A DNA stretch of 36,920 nt, from contig DEML01000068.1 in NCBI GenBank assembly GCA_002359185.1, positions 93,023 through 129,942 of the forward strand, written 5' to 3'. This DNA is from Planctomycetaceae bacterium UBA2671. GTDB lineage: Bacteria; Planctomycetota; Planctomycetia; Planctomycetales; Planctomycetaceae. Both the position numbers and the translations under genes were made by a program. Shown here piece by piece: positions 1-11,308 of this stretch. Below the pieces are notes generated by a model. That model was not told the DNA's origin. It did no database searches and worked only from the letters and a program-made list of their open reading frames with translations. How positions within the stretch are numbered: position 1 is the stretch's first letter; the number at the start of each line of letters is the position of its first letter.

Positions 1-5
1 CGTTT

Positions 6-38
6 CGGGGGCTTCTCTTCGAGAGCGCCCCCGCCACC
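6..38 (-). repeat. REP-like palindrome, GGTGG head
   Basis: Read on the minus strand this is a GGTGG head followed by a hairpin with outer stem CGGGGGC/GCCCCCG and an inner CTCT/AGAG stem. The head matches the elements at 22011-22043 and 36898-36920, but the stem sequence differs. It lies downstream of the oxidoreductase stop codon at 91, so as RNA it could also act as a terminator or stabilising 3' hairpin. No T-run follows. Confidence 0.5.
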
Positions 39-90
39 CGGCTATTAAAAACGACCAGAATGAATTCAATTTCGATTATTGTTAGGAGTT

Positions 91-1170
91 TTACATCAGT
101 GGCATCTCACTGGCTTTCAATAACGCTTCCTGGACGGCCAAGTCATGTTTTGTGGTGTAGAGGACGGGTTCTTCTCCGCGAATGACGGCAGCGAAGTGCT
201 GGAAGTCGCCATCGTATCGGCCAGTTGATTTCGGCAGATCGATTTGATGCGTCCCTTTTTTGAAGCCTTCAGTTTCAGACTCCAGAGTCAACAGAAGTTG
301 ATGAGGTTCCAATGGTTCGATTTTGATGGTTCCCTTGCTGCCGCATGCGATGAACTGACGCCGACGTCCGCCATCGACTTCGACGACGGTACTGCGAATG
401 GTCGCAGTCGCTTTTGGATATTCGAAGACAGCCAGGCAGTTATCCATTAATGAGTCCTGTTCAGGGCGAGTGTTTCGATTGAATGCGGTCACCTTATCGG
501 GAGGTCCCATGACTGCCACCACGGCATCAATGAGATGACAACCCAGTTCGAACATCGATCCTCCCGGAAATTGTGCTAAATCTTTGCGAGTCGCATCATT
601 CACTTTTTTGCTCATCTCGCAATGAACCTGATGCACCTCACCCAGCCAGCCTGCTCGAACTGCCTTGAATAGAAACTGAAAAGCCGGGTTGCTGCGGTAC
701 ATGTATCCCATTTGAATCATCAACTGTTTCTCATCGGCTGCACGACAAATCCTGCGAAAATGCTCGAGCGAAGTTCCTGCTGGTTTATCGAGATGAATAT
801 GTTTTCCTGTCTGGATACATTTTTCGGCGACGGGAAGGAGATCCTCAATCTCGGTTTCGACGGCAATTCCCAGGACATCGGGAATCGAGAGCAGTTCCTC
901 TTCAGACATCCATGTCAGTCCCCGGTAAACCTCGCTCGATTCCATCCGTTTTCGCTGCTGCGGATCCTTCTCGACAACTCCGACCACTTCAAATAAGTCT
1001 GGAAATTTGCGGAAGGTTTCCATCTTTCCGCCTGCATGGGCATGCCTGGTGCCGATCTGTCCCACTTTGATAGGGGAACGACCAGAGTTATCAGCCAGTG
1101 TTATCGCTGGACTTGCCAGAATTGCAGCCGCGGTTGTCTGCAGGAATGTGCGCCGATTGGATTCAAACAT
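91..1170 (-). CDS. Tat-exported Gfo/Idh/MocA family oxidoreductase
   Basis: This 359-residue protein resembles NAD(P)-dependent sugar or polyol dehydrogenases of the Gfo/Idh/MocA family. The N-terminus carries a twin-arginine leader (NRRTFLQTTAAA, then a hydrophobic stretch ending near residue 26), so export of a folded cofactor-bound enzyme is expected. The Rossmann part begins at about residue 34 (KVGQIGTRHAHAG) and deviates from the usual GxGxxG. The conserved EKP motif of the family is DKP here (HLDKPAGTS, about residues 127-135). The C-terminal part has the usual GGSMFELGCHLID segment of the alpha/beta sheet domain. The substrate cannot be inferred. The next gene upstream on the same strand (thioredoxin-like, stop at 1229) is about 60 bases away, so co-transcription is possible. 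No clear Shine-Dalgarno is visible; the ATG start is chosen because it begins the Tat leader. Confidence 0.88.
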   Translation of the reverse strand: MFESNRRTFLQTTAAAILASPAITLADNSGRSPIKVGQIGTRHAHAGGKMETFRKFPDLFEVVGVVEKDPQQRKRMESSEVYRGLTWMSEEELLSIPDVLGIAVETEIEDLLPVAEKCIQTGKHIHLDKPAGTSLEHFRRICRAADEKQLMIQMGYMYRSNPAFQFLFKAVRAGWLGEVHQVHCEMSKKVNDATRKDLAQFPGGSMFELGCHLIDAVVAVMGPPDKVTAFNRNTRPEQDSLMDNCLAVFEYPKATATIRSTVVEVDGGRRRQFIACGSKGTIKIEPLEPHQLLLTLESETEGFKKGTHQIDLPKSTGRYDGDFQHFAAVIRGEEPVLYTTKHDLAVQEALLKASEMPLM

Positions 1171-1228
1171 GAGGGATTAATTTCAAAGGTGGGTTTGAGA
1201 GATAGGATTCCAGCAGGAAGATTCCGTG

Positions 1229-2332
1229 TTATTTGAGCAACAACCGGGCTTCTTGAGCAGCTTCACTTTCCGGAGCTTCATCAATGGTCTTCTGCAGATA
1301 CTCGTTGGCTTTGGGAGATTTGATTTCGAGTAACTGCTTTGCCAGTCGCAAATAAGCGGCTGCTTTTTTGGAATCTCCCGATTCCGTTTTCTCAGGCATC
1401 GAAGATTTCGCGGGAGTGGACTCGCGATTTCCCAGTCGTTCCTGAGCCAGTGCCGCCACGGCTGTTTCGGGATATTGCTTGATCAGTTCTTCATAGATCG
1501 CCGCTGCTTCGCCTCGTTTGCGATCTTCGCGTAATTGATCAGCAGAAAGCAACTGCTCGGCTTGTGCGACCAACTTTTGATTGGCTGCCTCTGCCCCAAA
1601 GTTTTCCTCAACAGATTGAATTTTTGCCAGCAGTTCTCGCGAGCTTTGACAGGTTTGCTTCATTTGAACGAGTTCAACAACAGCGACAAATTCGACAGGA
1701 GTCTGCTTCAACTTTTCATCGAGCTTTGCGATTTGATCAGTAACCAGAACGTCAATCTGACTTTTGACATCCATCATCGCTGTCGCAGTTTGGGCGTAGC
1801 AGTCTTTGAATTCGTATGGCATCGCAATTTCGATTGCCCCGGCCAGATCGTCTTTTTTCAGCAGACCTTGAATCTTTGTCAAATCCCGACTCAGATCACG
1901 AGCTTCGGTCGTTGTGAGTATGCGACCCGATTTGTCGCGGTAACGTTTCAGAAACCCTTCCATATCAGAAGGTTTTCCGCTGGCTGAATAGAGTTTTTCA
2001 CCATCGGCTCGGAAGATGAAAACAGCTGGAACGCCCGTGCCATCAAATTCGAAAACTCGCTTGGCAATGTCCCAGACGGGAGTGTCAACATCGATTTTGA
2101 GGATCGCAAAATCTTTCTGAAGCGGCTGCAGTTCGGGAGAAGTCGCCAGTTCCTGAGACATTTCCCGGCAGTAAACACACCAGTCCGCCCCGGCAATAAC
2201 GAGTGCCGGCTTACCGAGTTGCGTCATTTGCGATTTAAGCTCATTCAAATTTCGAACGGTCTCAGCTTGAGCGGGCCACTGAAAGAGTGAAAATCCCAGT
2301 ATTGCTACTAGAAAGCAGATGATATGTCTCAT
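1229..2332 (-). CDS. Exported thioredoxin-like protein with C-terminal TPR-like region
   Basis: A 367-residue protein with a Sec signal peptide (cleavage probably after AQA, residue 23). The thioredoxin fold follows, with redox motif WCVYC at residues 51-55 and the cis-proline loop GVPAVF near residue 100. About 150 residues of helical sequence follow. The end looks like tetratricopeptide repeats (RGEAAAIYEELIKQYPETA and a second block ending QEARLLLK). It should act in the periplasm as a thiol-disulfide oxidoreductase; the TPR tail suggests docking to a partner. The active-site pair CVYC resembles thioredoxin_7/DsbD-gamma-like domains more than classical CGPC thioredoxin. It lies about 60 bases upstream of the oxidoreductase at 91-1170 on the same strand. 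The fold assignment is secure; the partner and direction of electron flow are unknown. Confidence 0.85.
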   Translation of the reverse strand: MRHIICFLVAILGFSLFQWPAQAETVRNLNELKSQMTQLGKPALVIAGADWCVYCREMSQELATSPELQPLQKDFAILKIDVDTPVWDIAKRVFEFDGTGVPAVFIFRADGEKLYSASGKPSDMEGFLKRYRDKSGRILTTTEARDLSRDLTKIQGLLKKDDLAGAIEIAMPYEFKDCYAQTATAMMDVKSQIDVLVTDQIAKLDEKLKQTPVEFVAVVELVQMKQTCQSSRELLAKIQSVEENFGAEAANQKLVAQAEQLLSADQLREDRKRGEAAAIYEELIKQYPETAVAALAQERLGNRESTPAKSSMPEKTESGDSKKAAAYLRLAKQLLEIKSPKANEYLQKTIDEAPESEAAQEARLLLK

Positions 2333-2474
2333 GAACTAATCCGTTCTAAAATTGGCAATTTCCATTGATCAAATCGACCACTGTCACGATACATGGATTT
2401 TGTTCACCTGACAAATCTGTTTGCTGCATATTGTCGAAAAGTCGAATGATGGGATTGAATGAGCGGTCACTGAA

Positions 2475-2513
2475 ACCACCACGCCCATCACTTCGTTCTG
2501 AGGCGTGCCACCC
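2475..2513 (+). repeat. Dispersed repeat E, copy 1
   Basis: This segment (core ACGCCCATCACTTCGTTCTG) recurs inverted at 21955-21990 and, more diverged, at 30135-30174. It has inverted ends (ACGCC and GGCGT) around a loop containing CTTCGTTCTG, so it could fold as a hairpin. It lies between the thioredoxin gene and rnpB. It belongs to no family I can name. Confidence 0.6.
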
Positions 2514-2550
2514 AATATGAGTGAATTCAGAGAACCGGATGTGAACTGGT

Positions 2551-2579
2551 TATGTCTGTTCTTCAAGAGTGAGTACAAT
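2551..2579 (+). promoter_or_regulatory. Probable sigma-70 type promoter of rnpB
   Basis: A good -10 hexamer, TACAAT at 2574-2579, sits about 8 bases before the first base of the RNase P RNA P1 helix (2587). At 17-bp spacing the -35 position reads TATGTC, a poor match. The distance to the RNA 5' end is what makes the -10 call credible. Confidence 0.5.
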
Positions 2580-2586
2580 TTAATAG

Positions 2587-2956
<370 letters not shown>

Positions 2957-2964
<8 letters not shown>

Positions 2965-4246
2965 TTTTTATTTTCATGTCATCCTGATTATACAAAATGA
3001 TCGCTTTGTACAATTCATCAACAGTACTAAACCGAAGTGAAGGTTTCATGTGAAGACATTTCATACAAATACTTGCGATTGATTCGGAAATATTGCAATT
3101 GAATTTTCGTGGATCTGCAATGAATTCTGATGATAATTTCTCCAGAGCAATTTCTTCGAATGTCTTACCGATGAATGGTAGACGTTTCGTAAGAAACAAA
3201 TACAGGATAACTCCGACAGCGTAAATATCCGTTGCGGGACTAATTTGGCCCCGTTGAGGATCAATCTGCTCTGGGGCCATGAAGTTAACTGTTCCTTGAA
3301 TACCTGATACCTGTCGAACTTCGTCCTTCAAATACTTCGCGAAACCAAAATCCGTAATCAGAATTCGGTTATCCTCATTCAAAAGAATATTCGCAGGTTT
3401 CAAATCGCAGTGAATAATACCTTGATTGTGAATATGCTGTAATCCCTGGCAGATTTGTTGAGCCCACTGTCTGATCTGAGATTCCGAAATAAATTCTTGA
3501 GTTTCCAGTTGCTCGTGAAGTGATCGACCGGGAATCCAATCTAAGACGATGAAGTATCCTCCGTTTGGTACCTGACCAAGTCCCCGGATATTGATCACAT
3601 TTTCATGGTGAAATTTTTTGAGGGTTTTTGCCTCGTTGATAAACGCTTCAATTCTTGCTGCGTGATGGTGAAACTGCTTTCGCATAAATTTCACGGCGAC
3701 ATTCTCACCAGTCTCTAAATCAATCGCGAAATAAACCTTCGCATGACTACCTGTACCGATCAGTCGCTTTAATTTGTAACGCGACCACTTTGCATTGATT
3801 TGACTGGAATGTGTTTCGAACGATGACCTTGGAGGTTCAAATTCATTCTGATATTCATCATCAATAGACTTTTGAATTTCATTCAGTTCGTCGCGAAACT
3901 CATTCAGGTAAGGTCGAAAATTATATTTTCGTTCTGAGTATTTCGCATCTCTGATCGCTTCGCTCAGCAAGAGCAATGTGAGTTTTCGAGTATCGACATA
4001 ATCACTGAAGTCATTGCGATAGAACTGAATGAACGAGAGCAATTCAATAAACTCTCCAATTTGCCCTGAATTTTTTAACCGCAATTCAAAATCAATTCCA
4101 ATCAGTTCACTGACGAGAAATTCAAGATCTTCAGTTTTCCAGGAATGGATTTTAGAATCCGAAATATTGAATTGAGAGATCGAATCTGAAGTCCAATTCT
4201 CTTCAAACGTTGAAAGCAGATCTTCAATATCAGATTGTCTGCTCAT
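2957..4246 (-). CDS. Cytosolic serine/threonine protein kinase paired with an ECF sigma factor
   Basis: A 429-residue protein with no membrane segment. Residues 1-150 are a helical, acidic region without a recognised domain. The kinase domain runs from about 157 to 425: glycine loop IGTGSHAKVY (163-172), lysine K186 in VAVKF, alphaC glutamate E205, catalytic loop HCDLKPANIL (HCD at 279-281), DFG at 299-301 and APE at 324-326. All catalytic residues are present. The HRD arginine is cysteine, making it a non-RD kinase, a class usually not dependent on activation-loop phosphorylation. The start lies 3 bases after the stop of the sigma factor gene (TGA-AAG-ATG), indicating translational coupling. 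Pairs of ECF factors and kinases are known in planctomycetes; the likely role is control of that sigma factor by phosphorylation, which is inference. The stop codon falls inside the 3' strand of the rnpB P1 helix. Confidence 0.92.
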
Positions 4247-4249
4247 CTT

Positions 4250-4837
4250 TCAGTCCAGATAGTTCGTCAGCAGGCGTTTAATCGTTTCCAGTTGTCGTCG
4301 GATCGTGCGTTCCGATTTTTGCAGGCTGTCTGCAATTATTGCAATCTGTATCCCCTGAAGTCGTTGTTCAAATATTTTCTGTTGAATCGGTGAAAACTGC
4401 TTGCAGACGATTTCCATAGTATCAATTAAGGCGAGCGACTCTTCAGCGGACGGTTCGCGCGATGAGAGTGATTTCTGCATATTACTGGAGGAGTCTATTG
4501 TTCTTTCCTGATTAATATTTCGCATATCAGAAAGTTGCCTGCGTGATTCTCGGTAAACCTTCCTCAATGTAATTCCAACGAGCAGTTTCCAGAGATCACC
4601 ACTTCGAGAAATTGAAAATCGTCCTGCCTGAGTTCCTGCGAAGAAGCTTTTCCAGACGGACATCGAAATATCTTCAGGATCGGTTTGCTGTTGCAAGTGA
4701 ACTGCCAGCTTTACTCGGGCCAGAGCCGTAATTCGTAGCATGTAACGAGTAAACAGAATCTCAGCAGCTTCTTCCTGACCGTTTTGAAAACGCTTAAAAA
4801 GTTCCTCTGAAGGCCATATTTCAGAATCCTCAACCAT
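4250..4837 (-). CDS. ECF-type RNA polymerase sigma factor
   Basis: A 195-residue sigma-70 family protein of the extracytoplasmic-function type. Region 2 covers about residues 15-105: LFKRFQNGQEEAAEILFTRY, then DPEDISMSVWKSFF (the -10 recognition helix area) and WKLLVGITLRKVYRESRR. Region 4 covers about 140-193: FSPIQQKIFEQRLQG followed by the helix-turn-helix IADSLQKSERTIRRQLETIK. There is no anti-sigma gene next to it. Instead the next gene, 3 bases downstream, is a Ser/Thr kinase, the arrangement found in planctomycete ECF groups thought to be kinase-regulated. It is divergent from the ferredoxin gene (start 4921), sharing an intergenic region of about 80 bases. The target promoters are unknown. 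Confidence 0.93.
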   Translation of the reverse strand: MVEDSEIWPSEELFKRFQNGQEEAAEILFTRYMLRITALARVKLAVHLQQQTDPEDISMSVWKSFFAGTQAGRFSISRSGDLWKLLVGITLRKVYRESRRQLSDMRNINQERTIDSSSNMQKSLSSREPSAEESLALIDTMEIVCKQFSPIQQKIFEQRLQGIQIAIIADSLQKSERTIRRQLETIKRLLTNYLD

Positions 4838-4920
4838 TTTTTAATTTTCCATGTCCGCTTTCTTGAACAGAGCGGCATTTACTAAGTGAATCAGTTTTAC
4901 ATACTTAAATGGAAAATAAC

Positions 4921-5190
4921 ATGGCTTACGTTATTACAGAACCATGCCGAGGATGCAAATTCACTGACTGTGTCGCAGTCTGCCCTGTCGAAAGTTTTCG
5001 GGAGGGGGAAGAGATGTTGTACATCGATCCAGAAACTTGCATCGATTGTGATGCTTGTGTTTCCGAGTGCCCTGTGGAAGCAATATTTCCTGATCATGAA
5101 GTTCCGAAACAGTGGCAACATTACGTTGAAATTAATGCCACCATGTCTCAAAAAACACCTGTAATTTCAGAAATTCGACGCTCAGAATAA
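4921..5190 (+). CDS. fdxA: 7Fe ferredoxin ([3Fe-4S][4Fe-4S])
   Basis: An 89-residue soluble electron carrier. Cysteines C9, C12, C17, C21, C40, C43, C46 and C50 match Azotobacter ferredoxin I position for position after a one-residue offset. There C8, C16 and C49 bind the 3Fe-4S cluster and C20, C39, C42 and C45 the 4Fe-4S cluster, while C11 is free; the same assignment is expected here. The start is put at the second ATG (MAYVITEPC) because it matches family N-termini and has GGAA just upstream. An in-frame ATG at 4909 would add four residues but has no Shine-Dalgarno. The gene ends 9 bases from the convergent gene at 5200-5634. No dedicated reductase is adjacent, so the partner is unknown. 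Confidence 0.93.
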   Translation: MAYVITEPCRGCKFTDCVAVCPVESFREGEEMLYIDPETCIDCDACVSECPVEAIFPDHEVPKQWQHYVEINATMSQKTPVISEIRRSE

Positions 5191-5199
5191 ATTTGGATA

Positions 5200-5634
5200 T
5201 TACTCATCCCCACCCTCAATCAAATCCCGAATCTTTGTCAACTCGTCCAGTGCTTCCTCCGGCAAATCCTGGGAAGTGGCTTCGAGTTCTTTGCGGAAGT
5301 CGGGGGTGCTGGTGCTGCTGTATTCTGGTTGGGCGGGTTGAGGCTGGGCTTCGGGGACGGGCAGGGCGTTGCCGGGAGGGAGGAGTCGGGGTGGTTCGAT
5401 CTTTTGTCCGAGGTTTCGTGGATAAAAGCCGGAGCGTTCCAGTGATTGAGGAGTGGGAGCGATTGCCGGGTCTGATAAATGGCCAGCGGGCTCGATGGTC
5501 GCGGCTTTGCTCATGATAGCTTTGGCTGGAGCCGAATGTTCGACAGCGGGAATTGAACGGGCAATCATCAGTCCGCAGCCGAGCCCGAACAGGGTGCCAC
5601 CGACCCAGAGGGTGAGGGTGTCTCCATTCGCCAT
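5200..5634 (-). CDS. Small membrane-anchored protein of unknown function
   Basis: A 144-residue protein with one N-terminal hydrophobic segment (about residues 8-26, LWVGGTLFGLGCGLMIA). A low-complexity, proline- and alanine-rich middle follows (about 30-110), then a short acidic C-terminal helix (DLPEEALDELTKIRDLIEG). It looks like a single-pass anchor with an extended linker. I do not recognise a family. A strong Shine-Dalgarno (AAGGAG about 10 bases before the ATG) supports the start and that it is real. The gene is convergent with the ferredoxin gene and lies downstream of sucA on the same strand, separated by two REP-like elements. It may therefore be transcribed independently. Confidence 0.7.
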   Translation of the reverse strand: MANGDTLTLWVGGTLFGLGCGLMIARSIPAVEHSAPAKAIMSKAATIEPAGHLSDPAIAPTPQSLERSGFYPRNLGQKIEPPRLLPPGNALPVPEAQPQPAQPEYSSTSTPDFRKELEATSQDLPEEALDELTKIRDLIEGGDE

Positions 5635-5671
5635 TTCACTTCACTCCTTGAAGTTGATATTTCATTTAACC

Positions 5672-5700
5672 GTAGGTTGGTTAGCGAAGCGTAACCCAAC
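5672..5700 (+). repeat. REP-like palindrome, GTAG head, stem family 3
   Basis: A GTAG head (5672-5675) is followed by GTTGGTTA and TAACCCAAC, which pair with one bulged base around a GCGAAGCG centre. It sits 29 bases before the inverted REP pair at 5729-5818 in the same spacer. Confidence 0.5.
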
Positions 5701-5728
5701 AAGCTTTGTATGTCGATATCATCAGCTC

Positions 5729-5818
5729 GTAGGGTCCGCTGTGCGGACCAAATTGTGGGATCGATTAATTCTTAATACGTTTTAAGCACAAGCGAATGGT
5801 CCGCACAGCGGACCCTAC
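5729..5818. repeat. Inverted pair of GTAG-headed REP-like elements (BIME-like)
   Basis: The left unit (5729-5749) is GTAG, stem GGTCCGC/GCGGACC and loop TGT. The right unit (5798-5818) is its exact reverse complement, ending in CTAC. A 48-base unique spacer separates them. Head outward, hairpin inward and inverted pairing are the defining layout of REP pairs. It lies between the small membrane protein gene and the 3' end of sucA, where it would also form a 3' hairpin for the sucA mRNA. Confidence 0.75.
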
Positions 5819-5842
5819 TGCTGACCTATATTATACATTACT

Positions 5843-8719
<2,877 letters not shown>

Positions 8720-8875
8720 TTTTGGCCTGATGCCCTGTCTGGGCTTAATAGTGGAGTTTCAAATATCGATAACAGTCCAGAATATGCTATCGCAGATTGT
8801 TTGAGAGTAATTGTCGCATTTTTATGAAATCCGACAAGTGCGAACAGCGGCAATTTGAAACACAATCACTGAATA

Positions 8876-9268
8876 TTACTCTTCGACCTTTTCCGCACGC
8901 TGTCGTTTCCGGGCTGCGATGAAGGAACGGACGCACATGATGACAAAACCTGTGCAGATGATTGCCATAATCAGAACCATCACCGCTGCTCGTTGATTGT
9001 ACTCGATCCCCTGGCTCATCTTGCCGGCGGTCATCGCTGTTCGACCCCATGCGGCAAATGCGCCCAGCAATCCGAAGCTGACAGCGGCGTGCATCGCATG
9101 CATGCGGTAGCTGTCTTTCAGGGCAAACAATCCACTTATTCCGATGGGAACGCCGAAAAAGAGTGGAATCAGAGCGGTCATACTGCGGTCATCGGCTGCG
9201 GCTCCAAAGTAACCGTAAAGGCCTTCGGCGATGAGTAACAGGGCTGTTAGCAGGGCAATTTGTGGCAT
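8876..9268 (-). CDS. Small integral membrane protein, unknown function
   Basis: A 130-residue protein with four predicted hydrophobic helices, roughly residues 4-23, 30-49 (ALIPLFFGVPIGISGLF), 58-78 (HAAVSFGLLGAFAAW) and 92-115 (AAVMVLIMAIICTGFVIMC). A basic and acidic tail follows (ARKRQRAEKVEE). I know similar short four-helix proteins of unknown function from planctomycetes but cannot name the family. It lies 156 bases upstream of sucA on the same strand and could share its promoter. A 395-base spacer separates it from the divergent gene at 9664. Confidence 0.75.
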   Translation of the reverse strand: MPQIALLTALLLIAEGLYGYFGAAADDRSMTALIPLFFGVPIGISGLFALKDSYRMHAMHAAVSFGLLGAFAAWGRTAMTAGKMSQGIEYNQRAAVMVLIMAIICTGFVIMCVRSFIAARKRQRAEKVEE

Positions 9269-9663
9269 TTTTAACGCTTTCTATCAATATTTTGCATTCG
9301 TTTTCTTACATAGTACTCAATTTCTGCTGATTTGCGAGATCTTGCCGTGTGTGAAAATTCTTGTAGAGAAGTCCAAATATGGTTTGTGCTGTTTGAGGCT
9401 GCCAATTAGTATACGCTCAGCGATGTGAAAGGGAGTTTTGTCGTTTGCTACTGATTGTTGGGTTCTCCGACGGATTTTGTGGCTGCGTTTCTCTTCCTGC
9501 GGGGCTCTCACGTCTCTCTCAAGCAGGCGACTCTGCTTGCATTCGAAGCTGTTTACTCGATTGATCACAAATCAACACGAGTAACAGACTCAAAAATACA
9601 TCGGACAGGAATGGACACAAGGGAATCGATTCAAGAGATTCCAATACCCAAGGAGGATGTGCT
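9269..9663. other. Intergenic region with two hairpins in the leader of the 9664 gene
   Basis: No convincing ORF. Two stem-loops lie on the side of the + gene: 9520-9539 (CAAGCAG/CTGCTTG) and 9553-9584. The second has outer stem TTACTCG/CGAGTAA and inner stem TTGAT/ATCAA around CACAA. A near-perfect Shine-Dalgarno AAGGAGG at 9651-9657 precedes the ATG at 9664. I see no confident promoter and no known riboswitch consensus. Confidence 0.4.
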
Positions 9664-11268
9664 ATGCGAATTCGTGCGGTCTGTATTCGGACCAGTCTAA
9701 TTTTCGCCGTAATGATTGCTGGACTGGTTCCGGGATCGGTTTTTGCTCAGGGACAGAACGGGACTCAGCGTCGCGAGCTGTTTGAGAATCTGCTGCAGTC
9801 GCTGATCGACAGCCGGATGGATGGAGTTCAGCAACAACAGCCTCAGCAGTTTTACGGACCTCCCGTGGATCGTCGTCCGCCGGCTCAGGATCAGGAAACT
9901 CGTCGTCTGGTGAATAACTTTTCACAGGAAGCGATTCGGCTTTTTGATGCCATCAGTACTGATTCGCGGCAAAACCCTTCGATGCGGTCTCTGTTGAATC
10001 CAACTTTGGAAGTTCAGGCCAGTGCTACCATCCTGGGACAGCTGATTTCTCAAAATTCTGACTGGGCTACTGTTCGTCAGGAGTTCACAACCCTGGATCG
10101 TAACTGGCGTCTGCTCTCTCACCGATTGCAGTCGACCATTTCCCTTAGCACCACGGCACGCAATTCCGTCAAAGCGATGGATACCATCGATACTCAGTTG
10201 AGCAAAATTTTTGATGTTTCCCCTCAGGTCGATAATCGAGAATTCCTTCGACTGACTGACACCCTCAAAGCCGATCTGCAAAGTCTGCTCGATGACATTG
10301 CGATTGAACTGGGCCAATCTCAGCAAGCTCGTCAATTGCTGGTTCAGGGACGCTTGATCGAACAACAGGTTCGATTCATGGCCAATGCGATTGAATATCA
10401 GCAGTCTCACGAAATTGCAGTGGCTGAATTCAAGAAATTTCACGAACTCTGGGGACCATTTGCGGCTCAGTTGTGGCCCCTGAATAACCGCTACCTCGAA
10501 CGAAGCCTGCAACGGATCGAACAGGCCGATCGAGAATTGCATGAGATTCTCTGGATTGACATCCCTGTCGATAACACTCAACTCTCTCGACTGACAACCG
10601 TTTTAACAACTGATATCGAAACTCTGTTTCAGACAACGACCTTGCGTCAGCTATTGGATATGCAGTCTCGAGATACATTATTAAGGTCAGCAACAGAACT
10701 GCATGCTGCCAACAAACGACTGACCGAATCGATTTCACAAAATCGTAATCTCCAACAACTCCAGGCCGATTTCCGCATTGTCGATCAGAAATGGCGTCAA
10801 CTGGAAGCATCCTACAGCACCTGCAATCAGCGGGAAATTCTGCGACTGATCAAAACGACTGATCAGACAATGGTTTCGATTCAGCAGGCTCTGCAGGTTG
10901 GAAATGTTTTTGATCATGATCTGGCCATGCAGATTCTCGCTTCCCTCGAAAACTATGGCGAGCATTTGCAGGAAGCGTTCAGCACGAAAGTATTGCCCAA
11001 GCCACAGTACAACCGACAGTTCTCTATTCAGGGATTGCACACCAGCCAGCAGTTCACTGCGTTTGCCCGGAACATTCATTACGATCTGGCAGCTGGTTCC
11101 AAACCGGAAGATGTTCGAGCACGTTGCGACACGCTCGTGCGAGGCTGGAATTATCTCAACGGAGAATACATCCACAAACTCAACGGCCGAGAGCGAGAGG
11201 ATCTGAATCGACTCAGCTCACAAATCACGCCGCTGATTGTGCAACTGCAGACAATGTTTGAGGTATAA
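9664..11268 (+). CDS. Exported all-helical repeat protein of unknown function
   Basis: A 534-residue protein with a Sec signal peptide (cleavage near residue 29, after VFA). The rest is predicted almost wholly alpha-helical and Gln-rich. It appears to consist of about four repeats of roughly 120 residues. Each has a W-L pattern (VRQEFTTLDRNWRLLSHRL; FKKFHELWGPFAAQLWPLN; LQADFRIVDQKWRQLEASY; CDTLVRGWNYLNGEYIHKL). About 20-30 residues later comes a leucine-rich helix with a conserved Leu-x-x-Leu spacing (LRLTDTLKADLQSLL; LSRLTTVLTTDIETLF; LRLIKTTDQTMVSIQ; LNRLSSQITPLIVQLQ). No enzyme motif is visible. It is probably a periplasmic or envelope scaffold, which is inference. The start is fixed by AAGGAGG at 9651-9657. 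A rho-independent terminator follows at 11309-11346. Confidence 0.85.
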   Translation: MRIRAVCIRTSLIFAVMIAGLVPGSVFAQGQNGTQRRELFENLLQSLIDSRMDGVQQQQPQQFYGPPVDRRPPAQDQETRRLVNNFSQEAIRLFDAISTDSRQNPSMRSLLNPTLEVQASATILGQLISQNSDWATVRQEFTTLDRNWRLLSHRLQSTISLSTTARNSVKAMDTIDTQLSKIFDVSPQVDNREFLRLTDTLKADLQSLLDDIAIELGQSQQARQLLVQGRLIEQQVRFMANAIEYQQSHEIAVAEFKKFHELWGPFAAQLWPLNNRYLERSLQRIEQADRELHEILWIDIPVDNTQLSRLTTVLTTDIETLFQTTTLRQLLDMQSRDTLLRSATELHAANKRLTESISQNRNLQQLQADFRIVDQKWRQLEASYSTCNQREILRLIKTTDQTMVSIQQALQVGNVFDHDLAMQILASLENYGEHLQEAFSTKVLPKPQYNRQFSIQGLHTSQQFTAFARNIHYDLAAGSKPEDVRARCDTLVRGWNYLNGEYIHKLNGREREDLNRLSSQITPLIVQLQTMFEV

Positions 11269-11308
11269 ACTCAGCAGAATATTTAAGCGGGTTTGTTTCC
11301 AAAGAATC

